Shown: piece by piece, positions 33,561 through 43,602 of the stretch
Position numbering within the stretch: position 1 is the first letter of the stretch
Layout: every line of letters starts with the position of its first letter
From: Rhynchopus euleeides
Lineage: Eukaryota > Euglenozoa > Diplonemea > Diplonemida > Diplonemidae
Assembly: GCA_963210315.1 (NCBI GenBank)
Contig: OY723301.1
Span: 496,001 to 560,000 of the forward strand
DNA length: 64,000 nucleotides
Direction of reading: 5' to 3'
The notes under the pieces: generated by a model
What the model was told of the DNA's origin: nothing
Databases searched by the model: none
What the model saw: only the letters and a program-made list of their open reading frames with translations
Made by a program: the position numbers and the translations under genes

Positions 33561-34036
33561 AGCCGATCCCGGTCTTTCACCTGTTTCTGGAGTTTTATGC
33601 TTGTGACCTGGCCCTGCAGTTCCCCGAGTTCCCTGCAGAAACAGGTGAAAAAGGCAAATTTTGCAGTTTTCTCGCCTTCCGTGACTACATTCTTGACCCC
33701 GAGTAGGAGAAATCGGTCCACAGGAGTCCTGTGGACCCACTGGAATCGGTTTCGGGCCCAGAAAATGAGCAGAAAATGGGCAAAACTGGTGAAAACCAGG
33801 AAAATGCACTGTGTGGCCCTACGGGCCACTTTTGGCCAAAATCTGTCGAAAAATGGTGAAAAACAGGTCCTACTGGGTGTGGAAGGTGTCCTGATGACCA
33901 GGTCGTGCCCAGGAGGTGATTTTTTTGGGTTTTGGTACCGAAGGTCAGCTGGAACTCATGCCCAGCCCTGGAAAAAAATCTCGTGAAAATTAGGGGGGGG
34001 GGGCAAAAAAAATCCACCCACATGTCGAAAAATCGG

Positions 34037-34403
34037 TAATTCAGTACCCCGGGGGGGTATGGAATCTGGGAACCTCGACCTGGCGACTACGGGTGACTAC
34101 GCGCGACTACGACACAATGCGATTTTTTGCGAAAAAATCGATTTTTTTCGAAAATCTTACTCTCTTTTCCCCAGCCGAAAAACCGCGCGTAAATCGCCTA
34201 AAAGTGACTAAGAATGACTAAATTTCCATACCCCCATTGCCTCCTATTTTTTTGCACACAGACACTCGGTGGGATCGCAAAATACGGCTTTTTGCTGAAA
34301 AATGTTGCTCGGACAAGGCGTGTGTGTTGGGGGTGGGGTGGGGGGAGGAGGAGGATTTGCCTTGAGTTGTGTTGTTTTTTTTGCGGGGATGGCCCGCATC
34401 AAC
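34037..34403. other. Gene-free junction
   Basis: AT-rich sequence with CGAAAAAATCG-type palindromes and a G-rich patch (34327-34350). No gene. Confidence 0.4.
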
Positions 34404-34754
34404 AAACCAGACAAATGAATCGCCCAACTGAATCGTGCTAGCTAAACTCCGGAAAGAAGTGTCTTTTTTCGTTGAACGCAGCCAAATATAAGGCCTAACC
34501 TGTTTTGGCGCACGGGTGTGATGACAAAAGGGAAAAGTGCTAGCACGAACATGATGTTGGTCTTCTGGTTATGTCTGGTTTCTTAGAACACTTAACGTGT
34601 ATGCAAAAACCAGACAAATGAATCGCCCAACTGAATCGTGCTAGCTAAACTCCGGAAAGAAGTGTCTTTTTTCGTTGAACGCAGCCCAACCCACAGGGAC
34701 CGCGTAGCGGAAAGAAAGACAAGGGATTGAAAGGGTACACCACACTTGAAATGT

Positions 34755-37409
34755 TTAACGCGATATGGCTGCAACCGCCGCGTATCTCGCAGGGAGGGGC
34801 GCCAGGGGGACAGGGCACGGCGATGCCACAGTGCCTCGGGTAAACTCGTCTGCTCTCTGTGCATGCGTAGGCACCCACTGAGCGGAAACGGAGATGCCCG
34901 CACCGTCCGCGGTGTCAAACAAGGCACACAACAAGTCATTCGCGAGGTAATTCTTGCTGTGGCCCTTGTTGATAGCTGCCACCGCTGCCGTGTTGTCCAC
35001 CTGCAACCCCAACGCACAGCCCGGCCGCGTAGCGGCTGCGAGGCGTGTCGCCTGGAGCGCTGCGAAGAGCTCTTTGACATATATATGGTGGGCGAGGGGT
35101 TCATCAAAACAGCCCTGGACAATCGGCTCGGGGTCTAACTCCAGAAGGGCTGCCCATTCTGTGTCGGAAGCGTCAGACCACGCCGTGACCGAGGGCCCCG
35201 AAGCCCCTGCCTCAACCCACACATTCTGGCCCAGATCGGCCGAAATCAGAGAAAGATCAGCGAGAACAGAGGGGGGGATGTCGAGAGGGCGGTCCCACTG
35301 CTCCGGTTCCGCAACCAGCTTGGCCGCGGATCTCCTGAGGAAGGCGAGGGAGGCGCGGAAGTAGCAGAGACGCCTCTGCGTCGAGAACAGAAACCAAATC
35401 ATACCGCCGAAAACCTTGTAGAACTCCCGGGAAGTAGCCCTGTTCTCGCGAACCGCCGCCACGGCCGCCGAGGCAAGGAATTTCGACACCCAATCGGGGT
35501 CCGACCTGAAGCGCTTAGGCGACGACTCCAGATCAAATTCCAACCCCAAGGCGATGAACCGCGACTGCGGTGTGCCGAACTCCGCACCCTCGTTGAGCTC
35601 GGCGCCCACCGACTCGGCCTTGCCGAGGAATCGGGCGTATCTCTCGGCTGCATCCTCCCGGCTATCTCCAACCACAAACCAGTTGTCCACCCAAGACAGC
35701 CCATCCTCCAGGGGGAGAAGCACGCGTGAGGCCCTCTGCGCGATGCACGGCGCCCAGCTCCAGCCCATGCACATCACCCGCAGCGAGGTGCGCCGAAACG
35801 GGCCCCGCTCCCCAGCCAGATTCACCCCGAAGAAGTCGCGGACCCCGTCCCCCAGGGGGAACTGGTAGAACCAGCTCTTCCCGTCAGCCTGCACCACGAA
35901 TTCGGCCGCCAGGAACCTCCGGACCACCTCGTGGATCGACGGGAGGAGCATCGGTGGCGGGTCCCGCATCAGCCGGTTCAGCTTTCGCCCGTCGCATACC
36001 AAACGCAGCAGCCCGCTCTTTTTCTCCACGGTGAACGCCGGGAGGACCACCTTCGGCGCGTCTGCCAACCCCAGCACCCCCCACTCCGAGAGGTTATCCC
36101 AGTGCCGCAGCATGTGCCTCGAGGTCCCGCGCGAAAGAGGCCTGTCGCCCAGATCCACGCCCGGTCGCATGGCCCGCAGGAAAGCGCCCCGGTCCCGAAT
36201 CACGTCGATAACCCCTGACAGGATCCCCTCGGAATCCAAAGCCTCTAAGGCGTCGAGGTTCAGACGTGACGTCGATATGGGGGCCAGCTCCCCCGTGGGG
36301 CCACCCCGCGCCGAGGGCGGGCCAAGATGCCGCCCCTCCACCGTCACCCGCGCTTCCCTCGCGTACGTCGCGTTGACGTCCGGCGAGTAGGAGTCGTCGC
36401 CGACCCTCCGAGGAAGAGGAGGAGGAGGGGGCGGCCGTGGCGGCGGTGGAGGCGGAGGCGGAGGTGGAGGCGGTAGCGTGGGAGGCGGCCTGGGCCGAGG
36501 GGTCGCCGGCGGGGAAGGCGTGCCTGGGGGCTCGTACGCCACGCACGCCGTCCTCAGGAGCTTCCCAGGGAAGGCAGGGCAAAGAGCGACCCCCGGGATA
36601 GCCCCCGGTCGAGCACCATTGATGTGGAGGCCGTCTGCCTCGCCAGCTTCAGCTTCCCCGCCGGGAGGTACCTGGCCAGGGCGTCCAGGGAGCTGTGGCG
36701 GGACAGCTGCCGAAGCGACTCCAGGCACAGCCCCTCTTGCAGGAGCTCCGCCAGAGCCCCCCGACGGAGGGAGTGACCACTCAGCTCCGGGTCCTCCTTC
36801 TTCAGCGCCGCCACGATGCGCCGGTAGGTCGTGTCGACCACCAGCGCGCCCGCCGCCCGCCCCGAGATCGCCTCCCGCAGCACCTCCGTCCAGCACTCCG
36901 AGAGGAACAGGCCCGTCGTGACGCCCAGGCGGAACGGGTCGCTCTTCGTCTCCGCCCAGTTCACGGCGACAAACTCGCTCTGGAAAGCGATGTCCCCGCA
37001 CTTCAGGCGCACCACGTCCGACACCCGCGCCGCCCCGCACCACCCCAGCACAATCGCGAGCTTCGTGTCGCGGTCGACGTCCTCCCGGCCCACCACTGCG
37101 GCCACCTGGGCGGATGTAGCTGGCTTCGCTTGGTGCTGCGGTCGGAGGGCCCCCAAGCGCTTCAGACCTCGCTTGAAGTCTTGGAGCAGCTGGGAGTCCA
37201 CCACAACCCCCATGCGGCTCATCGCGGCGACCGCCCTCGATACGTACTGTAGGGCGGAGGAGGGCCGGAGTGGGGAGTCCGCTTCGGACATGAGCCTCTG
37301 CACCCAGTAAATGATGCAAAGGTCCCACGGCAAGAGCACACCCGTGGTCTGCTCCCACTCGTGCCGGAACTGGAGGAGTCGCCGGTGGGGCCCCTCGAGC
37401 CCCCTCCAC
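34755..37409 (-). CDS. Reverse transcriptase-RNase H of the YR retroelement
   Basis: Open frame of 884 codons; roughly the first 260 overlap the recombinase gene in another frame, so the working start is probably near 36.6 kb. The RT domain includes a palm segment around QADGKSWFYQFPLG and a second palm strand at SWVDNWFVVGD. RNase H follows with its acidic residues in SDASDTEW, VKELFAALQ and VDNTAAVAAI. A Pro-rich stretch precedes RT. It copies the element RNA into DNA. The next upstream gene is the recombinase, with the frames overlapping as is common in this group. Confidence 0.85.
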   Translation of the reverse strand: MEGARGAPPATPPVPARVGADHGCALAVGPLHHLLGAEAHVRSGLPTPALLRPTVRIEGGRRDEPHGGCGGLPAAPRLQARSEALGGPPTAAPSEASYIRPGGRSGGPGGRRPRHEARDCAGVVRGGAGVGRGAPEVRGHRFPERVCRRELGGDEERPVPPGRHDGPVPLGVLDGGAAGGDLGAGGGRAGGRHDLPAHRGGAEEGGPGAEWSLPPSGGSGGAPARGAVPGVASAAVPPQLPGRPGQVPPGGEAEAGEADGLHINGARPGAIPGVALCPAFPGKLLRTACVAYEPPGTPSPPATPRPRPPPTLPPPPPPPPPPPPRPPPPPPLPRRVGDDSYSPDVNATYAREARVTVEGRHLGPPSARGGPTGELAPISTSRLNLDALEALDSEGILSGVIDVIRDRGAFLRAMRPGVDLGDRPLSRGTSRHMLRHWDNLSEWGVLGLADAPKVVLPAFTVEKKSGLLRLVCDGRKLNRLMRDPPPMLLPSIHEVVRRFLAAEFVVQADGKSWFYQFPLGDGVRDFFGVNLAGERGPFRRTSLRVMCMGWSWAPCIAQRASRVLLPLEDGLSWVDNWFVVGDSREDAAERYARFLGKAESVGAELNEGAEFGTPQSRFIALGLEFDLESSPKRFRSDPDWVSKFLASAAVAAVRENRATSREFYKVFGGMIWFLFSTQRRLCYFRASLAFLRRSAAKLVAEPEQWDRPLDIPPSVLADLSLISADLGQNVWVEAGASGPSVTAWSDASDTEWAALLELDPEPIVQGCFDEPLAHHIYVKELFAALQATRLAAATRPGCALGLQVDNTAAVAAINKGHSKNYLANDLLCALFDTADGAGISVSAQWVPTHAQRADEFTRGTVASPCPVPLAPLPARYAAVAAISR

Positions 37410-37549
37410 GTCGACGGTGCCAACGCCTCCCCCAGCGTCTTCACCGCGCGCTTGGCGATCCGCTGTGCCTCTCTGGCGGTCAGCGGGTCCTCCTGTGCCC
37501 GTCTCCTTCCCACCCGCGCCGTGGAGAGCACCCCTATGCTCTCCAGCAT
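36554..37549 (-). CDS. Tyrosine recombinase of the YR retroelement
   Basis: The conserved part begins about 37549 (MLESIGVLSTARVG); the open frame extends farther upstream over the gag-like gene but does not look coding there. The recombinase box is seen as GAARVSDVVRL (Arg), SGHSLRRGAL (His-x-x-Arg), RHSS (His) and a Tyr in ALARYLPAGK. It would integrate the circular DNA copy without duplicating the target. It is only distantly similar to the Crypton-like recombinase at 9908-10948. Confidence 0.85.
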   Translation of the reverse strand: MLESIGVLSTARVGRRRAQEDPLTAREAQRIAKRAVKTLGEALAPSTWRGLEGPHRRLLQFRHEWEQTTGVLLPWDLCIIYWVQRLMSEADSPLRPSSALQYVSRAVAAMSRMGVVVDSQLLQDFKRGLKRLGALRPQHQAKPATSAQVAAVVGREDVDRDTKLAIVLGWCGAARVSDVVRLKCGDIAFQSEFVAVNWAETKSDPFRLGVTTGLFLSECWTEVLREAISGRAAGALVVDTTYRRIVAALKKEDPELSGHSLRRGALAELLQEGLCLESLRQLSRHSSLDALARYLPAGKLKLARQTASTSMVLDRGLSRGSLFALPSLGSS

Positions 37550-37566
37550 CGCCGTGAGGGGCGAGC

Positions 37567-38904
37567 TCACTGCCTGTGGCCCCCCCTCCTGTTCCGCTGG
37601 CTGGTGGGGTGGCCCTGCTGCGGCTGTGGCTGCGAGCTGCGTTGCTGTTGTTGTTGATGCTGATGCTGTGGGTGGTGGACCTGGGGGGAGCGTGGCTGGC
37701 GGGCCCGTGCCTTCTCCTTTGCCGCCCGGAGGTACGGAGGAATCTCCGGCTTCCCGAAGAATTCCTCCTCCATCGCGGAGGCCGCCTCCCATCCGCCCCC
37801 CAACACGCCCTCGTTGAGGGCTTCCAGCCTGCAGAACTGGTTCTGCATCAGCCGGACCAGGAGGTCGTCGTAGTCCTCCGGCTCCTGCAGCGACGGCAGG
37901 CTCGTCATGATGAGGTTGATATCCCTCATCCGGGCCTGCGCCTCGTGGGCCTGCGGGCGCAGGGCACCCCCCGCCCGGGCCCCCAGCAGGGCGTCGTAGC
38001 GGCGCAGCTGGTGCAGGTGCACCAGCCCCAGCGTGGCCTCGTCCGCGTGCCACCACTCGTCCACGTCCAGGGGGTTGAGAGCCCCGGCGCCCCTGCGGCT
38101 GTCGCTGCTGCCGGCTACGCTGCCGGCCCCGTCCCGCTGCTCCGGCTTTCCGGCCCTCGGTGCTCCGGCGCCGGCTCCGGAGCCCGTCCCGTTTCCCCGC
38201 AGGCGGGCCAGCTCCGCCTGGAGGTCCGCCACCTCCCGCATCCGCCGCACCTCCTCCCGGAGGGAAGCCACCTCGTCCTGGGGGGCTGCAGCCCGGCTCG
38301 CACCTGCCTCAGCCCTTACCCTCGCGTGCTCCGCGAGGGCCGTCTCCCGCTGGGCCTTAGCCCGCTCCTCCATCACCAACGCGGCGTTCCGCGTCTTCTC
38401 CCTCTCGAGGGCCAGCTCCGCCTCGAGGCGGGCTCTCACCTCCGCGTGCCTGGCGGACTCCTCGGCGACCATGGCCCGCGCCTGCGCCTCCGTGACGGCG
38501 TTTGAGGCCGCCGCCTCCACCGACGCCACCTTCGCGTCCGACTCCGCCCCCGTCACCCGCTGTGCCGCAGCGGATTCCACCTTCGCCGCATGCGCCGCTG
38601 CATTCGCGGATGCGATGTGCATCCCCGCCGCCGCCTCCGCGTTGGCGGCCCTCGTAGCCGCCCCCGCCTCCACCCCCGCCGCGTGCACCCTCGCGTGCGC
38701 CTCCACCTGCGTGGCCCGGATGTCGGCCCCCGCGACCTCGCGAGTGGCCACCTCGCGGGCGTTGGCGGTGGTCACTGCCGCCAGCGCCTGCCCCATCGCC
38801 ATCCCGAAGTCGCCCGCCGGGAGGGGGGCGGACAAGGCCTCCGGGTTGCCCGCGCCGCGCCCCACTCCGGACAGCACCAGCTCCGAGTTCTGCACGCCAG
38901 GCAT
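37567..38904 (-). CDS. Gag-like coiled-coil protein of the YR retroelement
   Basis: The first gene of the element. The first in-frame ATG is at 38904 (MPGVQNSELVLSG). Residues ~40-230 are Ala/Glu/Arg-rich and form one long predicted coiled coil (AELALEREKTRNAALVMEER). A globular part follows (ADEATLGLVHLHQLRRYDAL), then a Gln/His/Arg-rich basic tail suited to nucleic-acid binding. No Cys-His zinc knuckle is present. The position and tail fit a structural ORF1; direct similarity to known Gag is not visible. Confidence 0.65.
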   Translation of the reverse strand: MPGVQNSELVLSGVGRGAGNPEALSAPLPAGDFGMAMGQALAAVTTANAREVATREVAGADIRATQVEAHARVHAAGVEAGAATRAANAEAAAGMHIASANAAAHAAKVESAAAQRVTGAESDAKVASVEAAASNAVTEAQARAMVAEESARHAEVRARLEAELALEREKTRNAALVMEERAKAQRETALAEHARVRAEAGASRAAAPQDEVASLREEVRRMREVADLQAELARLRGNGTGSGAGAGAPRAGKPEQRDGAGSVAGSSDSRRGAGALNPLDVDEWWHADEATLGLVHLHQLRRYDALLGARAGGALRPQAHEAQARMRDINLIMTSLPSLQEPEDYDDLLVRLMQNQFCRLEALNEGVLGGGWEAASAMEEEFFGKPEIPPYLRAAKEKARARQPRSPQVHHPQHQHQQQQQRSSQPQPQQGHPTSQRNRRGGHRQ

Positions 38905-39378
38905 CGGATATGTCGGGGGTTGAGGGGTGGAGTAAAGAGAAGGGAGTAGGTGGGAGTGTTGAACCACGAAAATATTTTTCGTTGAACGCAGCCAAATATA
39001 AGGCCTAACCTGTTTTGGCGCACGGGTGTGATGACAAAAGGGAAAAGTGCTAGCACGAACATGATGTTGGTCTTCTGGTTATGTCTGGTTTCTTAGAACA
39101 CTTAACGTGTATGCAAAAAAAAATAGCAACGCCCGTTGCCCGAGTTCGGTTCTACACATCTCAAACGCCTCCCCCGATACACAGCAACACATTTCTTTTT
39201 CGAACAACACTCGTGTGAGCAGAAAAGGGCAGAAAGGGCAGAGACCCACCACAGCGCAGCCAAAAAAACAACCCAAAACATGCCCTACACACAACCCCCA
39301 CCTGCTCTTAACACGCCCCCCACAACACACGGACCCCCCCACCCCCACCCCCACCCCCCCCTCCTTTTAAAACCTCTT

Positions 39379-42027
39379 TCACATCGCTGCCGCCGCCTCC
39401 TCCTCCTTCACCACCACCCCATCTCCATCACCACCACCACCTGCCTCCACCACGTTCTCCTCCTCCTCTGTCTCTAGGCAGAGGAACTCGCAGAGGGGCG
39501 CAAGGAAGTCGGGGCCAAGGTTTGTCTCCGGGTCGGGGGACTCGGAGCAGCAGGCCAGGACGAGGCCGAAGAGGTCTGGGAGGTAGGCCTGCAGGCCGGT
39601 GAGCCTGCCTTCGAGCTGCTCCTCCGTTAGCGGCTTGTTGAGGTGCTTCTTGGGGAACTGCGGCATCGCCTCCCCCAGGAACCCGGCGTACTCCTTCCGC
39701 AGCGAATCGAAGGAAGCATACCGCCGCCAGAACACAGCGCCGTCACCCCCTGCCGCCTCCGGCACCCCCACGCACAGCTCATACTTCACGACGCTGCCCG
39801 CCCGCTCCTCCGCCCGCAGCACCGCCACCTCTCCCACCCCACGCAGCGCGCGCAGCATCGCCCCGAAGCTGGGCTGCGGGGGGACCCCCTCCTCCTCCTC
39901 CACCCCGCCACCACCCTCCTGGAGGGCCTTCTCCTCCTCCTCCCCCGCCTCCACCGCCGCCGCCGCCACGCCAGCCTCGCCGGCGTTCGCAACAACCCTC
40001 TGCTGGCAGGGCAGCTCCTCCACCCCAGGCGCCCGCACCGCCCCGGCTCCACTGAGCTCCGCCCCCAGCCCGTAGGTGCCAGAGAAGCTCCCCCCGTCCT
40101 CCCTCCGCAGCACAGCGGGGAATGCGGTTGCAGGGGTGGCGGTGGAGGAGGCGGTGGCATGCGGCAGGGCGGGGGGGTGCACTGCGGGGGGGCGCCCCCC
40201 GGTTTCCAACCCGTCGCTGTCCCCGAGGCTGGAGAGGCGCACGTTGTCTGAAGGGGACCCGTCGAGGCCCATATCCTCAGGCTCCGGAGAGGCAGCCGCG
40301 ACACGCTGCTGCTGCTGCGCAGCAGCAGCGATTCCCGACATGCTTGTCGTCGGATCGATCACAGCCGCCCCACGCCTCCGCCCTTCTGGGGCGGTGTCTT
40401 CACCCCCGTGGTGCCCCGTCAGCGGGTCGAAATACACAAGCTCTGACAGTTCCTCCATGTCATCGCCAGGCTTGCGTGGCGCAGCAGAGGAGGCAGACTT
40501 CTTGGGACCCTCTTTCTCCTTCTGCTTCTGCTTCTGCTGCTTCGCAGACAGCGGAGGTGTGGCGAGGTTGGCAGGCGCTTCAGGGCTTGCCCCGGAGGGG
40601 GCAGGGTCTGGCTGCCCCGCCTTCGGGGGGGCTTCGTAATACCCCATGAGAGGGTCGTCGAAGGGAGGCAATTGGTGGTCCTCCGTCAGCTCCGTGGAGG
40701 CGTCATCCTCGGAGAAGTGCCCTGCCCCAGCGTGGTGTGACACCTTCGCCCTCCTCTGCGTGCCCTTCTCCGGCGGAGGTGGTGGGGGCTGTGCCTCCCC
40801 GCCATCCTGCGGCACGCCCCTCCCGCCCTCTGTGGGGGATTCATCTCCATACTCTTCAAAGCACATCTCCTTCAGCTCGGAGGAGCATTCGTCGTTCATC
40901 CCGGGGGTCTCGTCATCCGCACGCCGTGTCGCGAGATCCCGCTGCATCTTCGCCGCAGCCTTCGTCTTCCTGACAGTCGTCACCCCGGGAGCTGCTGCGG
41001 GGAGGGCCCCCTCCGAGGGAGTCGCATTCCCGCCCGAACCGGCGGGGTTCCCCGGAGACCCACCCCCTCTGATAGGGTTTGGCTGCAGCACCGGTGCCCC
41101 GGGGAGCGGGGCCGCCTCCCCGTCGCCGCCACCACCACCACCACCACCACCCACCTCCTCACCCCCTTCCTCTTCCTCCTCCTCCCCCTCGCCTGTGCGG
41201 AGCACGGCGCCTCCAGGGGCGTCGGTTGGCGACCCACCCTCGGGGTCACCGTCACTCCCACCCCCCTCTGCAGGGGGGTTCCCTGCCTCCAGGTCTGCGG
41301 TGGCGGAGGGATGGGCTTCCACCTCCACATCCCCGTCAGCAGCAGCAGCAGCATCTGCGTGCCGCGCCACCCCCGCCTCTCCTCTCCGCCTCCTCCGCCC
41401 CTCCTTCTGCGGCTTCTCCCTCCGGCGGCTGTCCTCTGTCGTTTCACCCTCCCCCTCGACAGCCCCGCCTTCTTCCCCTTCCTCCTCCACACCCTCCTCC
41501 CCGCCCTCACGCCTCCGCCTCCGGCCCCCTTTCGACCCCTTTGACCCCCTCCGGGGAGGGGTGTCGTCGGGGCTTGCTGTCGCATCAGCTTCTTCAGGAG
41601 ATTCCACGGCATACTCTGCATCGCCTTCGGGAGGGTTTTCAGAGGGGGTTTCAAGGGGTGGGTCTGCGGCGGTGGTGGTGTCACCCTCAGCGGTGGCCCC
41701 TTTTGTCTTCTTCGAGGAGAGGGATTTGGTTTTGGAGCCTTTTTTCTTCGGCGCAGAGCCAGCTGGGGGGCAGAGAGGTGTCTCGTCGAGGTGAGGAGAC
41801 CCTTCAGGGATCTCGTCGTCCCCGATGCGTTTCAAGAGTGCCTGCTTTAGGCGGGTGAACAGCGTGTCCGGGTCCTCCCCCTGTGCCATGGCGGAATAGA
41901 GGCGGACCATGTCCCCTGTTGTGGATTCCTGCAGCAGCGACACATCGCCCCGAGTATACCCGAGGGAGACCTGCCGGAGAAGCTTTTGAAGCGGCGGGGC
42001 GAGCTGGCGTGCCTCTTCGTGCAGCAT
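39379..42027 (-). CDS. PX-domain protein with long disordered region
   Basis: The start at 42027 is chosen because upstream codons are Pro/Gly low complexity. The protein of about 882 residues has a folded N-terminus (LHEEARQLAPPLQKLLRQVS), then ~650 residues of charged, Pro/Gly/Glu-rich disorder. A PX phosphoinositide-binding domain lies at about 740-855: KYELCVGV, FWRRYASFDSLRKEY, the loop FPKKHLNK and LEGRLTGLQAYLPDL, matching the usual W-x-RYSxF and R-x-x-xLxxYL pattern. It probably binds endosomal membranes and acts in trafficking, as sorting nexins do. No BAR domain is visible. The tail is acidic (EEEENVVEAGGGGDG). It begins 260 bases beyond the retroelement. Confidence 0.8.
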   Translation of the reverse strand: MLHEEARQLAPPLQKLLRQVSLGYTRGDVSLLQESTTGDMVRLYSAMAQGEDPDTLFTRLKQALLKRIGDDEIPEGSPHLDETPLCPPAGSAPKKKGSKTKSLSSKKTKGATAEGDTTTAADPPLETPSENPPEGDAEYAVESPEEADATASPDDTPPRRGSKGSKGGRRRRREGGEEGVEEEGEEGGAVEGEGETTEDSRRREKPQKEGRRRRRGEAGVARHADAAAAADGDVEVEAHPSATADLEAGNPPAEGGGSDGDPEGGSPTDAPGGAVLRTGEGEEEEEEGGEEVGGGGGGGGGDGEAAPLPGAPVLQPNPIRGGGSPGNPAGSGGNATPSEGALPAAAPGVTTVRKTKAAAKMQRDLATRRADDETPGMNDECSSELKEMCFEEYGDESPTEGGRGVPQDGGEAQPPPPPPEKGTQRRAKVSHHAGAGHFSEDDASTELTEDHQLPPFDDPLMGYYEAPPKAGQPDPAPSGASPEAPANLATPPLSAKQQKQKQKEKEGPKKSASSAAPRKPGDDMEELSELVYFDPLTGHHGGEDTAPEGRRRGAAVIDPTTSMSGIAAAAQQQQRVAAASPEPEDMGLDGSPSDNVRLSSLGDSDGLETGGRPPAVHPPALPHATASSTATPATAFPAVLRREDGGSFSGTYGLGAELSGAGAVRAPGVEELPCQQRVVANAGEAGVAAAAVEAGEEEEKALQEGGGGVEEEEGVPPQPSFGAMLRALRGVGEVAVLRAEERAGSVVKYELCVGVPEAAGGDGAVFWRRYASFDSLRKEYAGFLGEAMPQFPKKHLNKPLTEEQLEGRLTGLQAYLPDLFGLVLACCSESPDPETNLGPDFLAPLCEFLCLETEEEENVVEAGGGGDGDGVVVKEEEAAAAM

Positions 42028-42764
42028 CCTTCCCGAGGTAACAGCCAAAAAAGAATCGCCCACGCACCCCCCTCCCCGTGCTTGTCCCTCCCTTCTTGGA
42101 GGTGGGGAGGGGGGGGGGGGGGCGGGATGGGAGCAGGGGGTCAGTGGACCTCCCTCTCTTCCTGCCAGGCGGTGGTGGTGGTGGTGGTGGTGTCGGGGGG
42201 GGGGGGGGGGGGGTTTGACTGTGCTGACAAATCCGGTCTGCAGTGGAGGAGGGGGGGGGGTGGGGGGGAGGGAGGGGGCGAGATGGTGTCTCTGTTCCGT
42301 TGTGCCTTTCACTGTGTCATAAACGTTGAGTCGGTTGAGTCGGAGCGCGCAAACGACCCCCCACACCTGTGGGTCAGAGCAGGTGTTCTCTCACTAAGAC
42401 AGTTGAGTCTCGTTGAGTCCAGCTTTCCGGAGTTGTGCAATACACACACAGGAGGGGGGTAAAGAGTAGAATGTAGAGGTGATTGTTACGGTATTAAAAA
42501 CACACACGCGGGGGAGGGTAATGCTATGACAGTACACCAACAAACACAAAATCGCGAAATCCACCGGTGTTTGTACGTACACTGTATTATTACCCTGAAG
42601 AAAGGACCTGCGTGAAGACCTGTCGGAGCACATGCAATATCACCCCTGTCCTCGACAGAGAAGGCAACATGTTCCGGGTCGGGTCGTCACGAACCGCTGA
42701 GCCTGACACCCGCCGGCCTGTTTCTTTATTGCGATGGTAACTTTTTAACAGAAGTGGGGGGAGC

Positions 42765-42840
42765 ATCAAGTCGACACCATCGCCTGCAAAAGGCTGCCAC
42801 ACGATGCAGCACGGTATGGGATATTTCGAGTCGATAGGCA
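42765..42840. repeat. ~110-bp 3'-flank repeat, copy 1 (short)
   Basis: AAGTCGACACCATCGCCTGC ... GGGATATTTCGAGTCGATA, shared with 43105-43215 and 49406-49510. Confidence 0.75.
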
Positions 42841-43104
42841 CAATGGACCCCGAGGGATCCGTCACTTGCCTGAAGGGCAATGGAGGCGTGGGGCAAAGGA
42901 CAATCAGCAACGGCGGAATGGGGGGTGGGGGGGGAACGCGAGGGCTGCAGTGGGACCGCTGTTCGTGCCGGTGACGCGGAGGAAAAGACGCCTCGGTGTG
43001 CGGGAGGCCACACAAAGGAAGAACTCTCATCCCCTTCACCTCCTTCCTGAACAGGGGACCGCAGTTCACAATGCGAAACACAACAGGGGTGGGCAGCGGG
43101 CTGC

Positions 43105-43215
43105 TGGACACCAAGTCGACACCATTGCCTGCCTGCTCAAGTGATGCAGGCAGCACCACACGACGGAGCACAGTGGCGCACAGAAGCAGGCAGAAGGGAT
43201 ATTTCGACTCGATAC
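43105..43215. repeat. ~110-bp 3'-flank repeat, copy 2
   Basis: AAGTCGACACCATTGCCTGC ... GGCAGAAGGGATATTTCGAC, the same order as copies 1 and 3. All three lie downstream of the minus-strand WD40 genes. Confidence 0.75.
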
Positions 43216-43602
43216 GCAATCCGGAGCCCGAGGGATAGGGAGCAAAAGGGGGTCGGGAAAAGCCAAGGGAGGGGGTGATACCAGGAAGCGGTCGAAGATG
43301 CGGTAGAATGGGGTGGAGAACAGGAGGGCACAGCCCGGGGGTAAACAGCGCAATCTGCACAGAACAGATGCGCCGATCAGCGTGTCTGAGGAAGACTGCA
43401 AACAAAACAATCAGGCAGAGTGGGCACGCAGTGGTGTGGTGTGGTGGAGTTGAAGCACCTCCCCGCACAGCACTACCTATCAGATGGCGACACACAAACA
43501 CGCGAATCATTGAAGTGGGCTGGAGTGCAGAGGACACGGAACACCTGCTGTTGATGATCTGCACCGTCGACACGCAGGCAGACAGAACAGGAAGAGCAGA
43601 GC

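Larger units (their letters stand above)
32078..34036. mobile_element. ~1.96-kb fold-back element carrying a Helitron fragment
   Basis: Outer arms 32078-32183 and 33915-34036 are inverse copies (ATTTTTCGACATG, a C-rich tract, then CCAGCTGACCTTCGGTACC). Inner arms about 32575-32860 and 33640-33905 are also inverse copies (for example GGTCCACAGGACTCCTGTGG, itself a palindrome). The left arm has ~390 extra bases (32184-32574). The loop contains a dispersed ~130-bp repeat (33013-33150) and a Helitron helicase fragment (33210-33560). Confidence 0.82.
34404..39118 (-). mobile_element. YR retroelement, DIRS order, VIPER-like, looks whole
   Basis: A 4.7-kb minus-strand element with split direct repeats, the hallmark of PAT/Ngaro/VIPER-type DIRS elements. 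An 80-bp block occurs at 34404-34483 and 34607-34686, and a 123-bp block at 34484-34606 and 38994-39116. In element orientation the layout is A, genes, B-A-B. Three genes lie in the order gag-like, tyrosine recombinase, RT-RNase H; that order is known for VIPER of trypanosomatids, while Ngaro and PAT have the recombinase last. All copies of the terminal blocks appear identical, so the insertion is young. I count no obvious break. Confidence 0.88.
42028..43602. other. Gene-free spacer with 3'-flank repeats
   Basis: Long G tracts (42106-42122, 42194-42213, 42251-42260) sit near the PX gene start. Two copies of a ~110-bp repeat are listed separately. 43478-43602 is nearly identical to 50437-50563, so the WD40-gene duplication includes the 3' flank. 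Confidence 0.6.

Noticed and set aside
34037-34403. Left extension of the retroelement
   Set aside because: No part of this stretch is repeated at the other end, so the element is taken to begin at 34404.
38056-38057. Recombinase frame extending upstream across the gag-like gene
   Set aside because: The extension (37550-38056) has the composition of an off-frame shadow; conserved residues begin near 37549.
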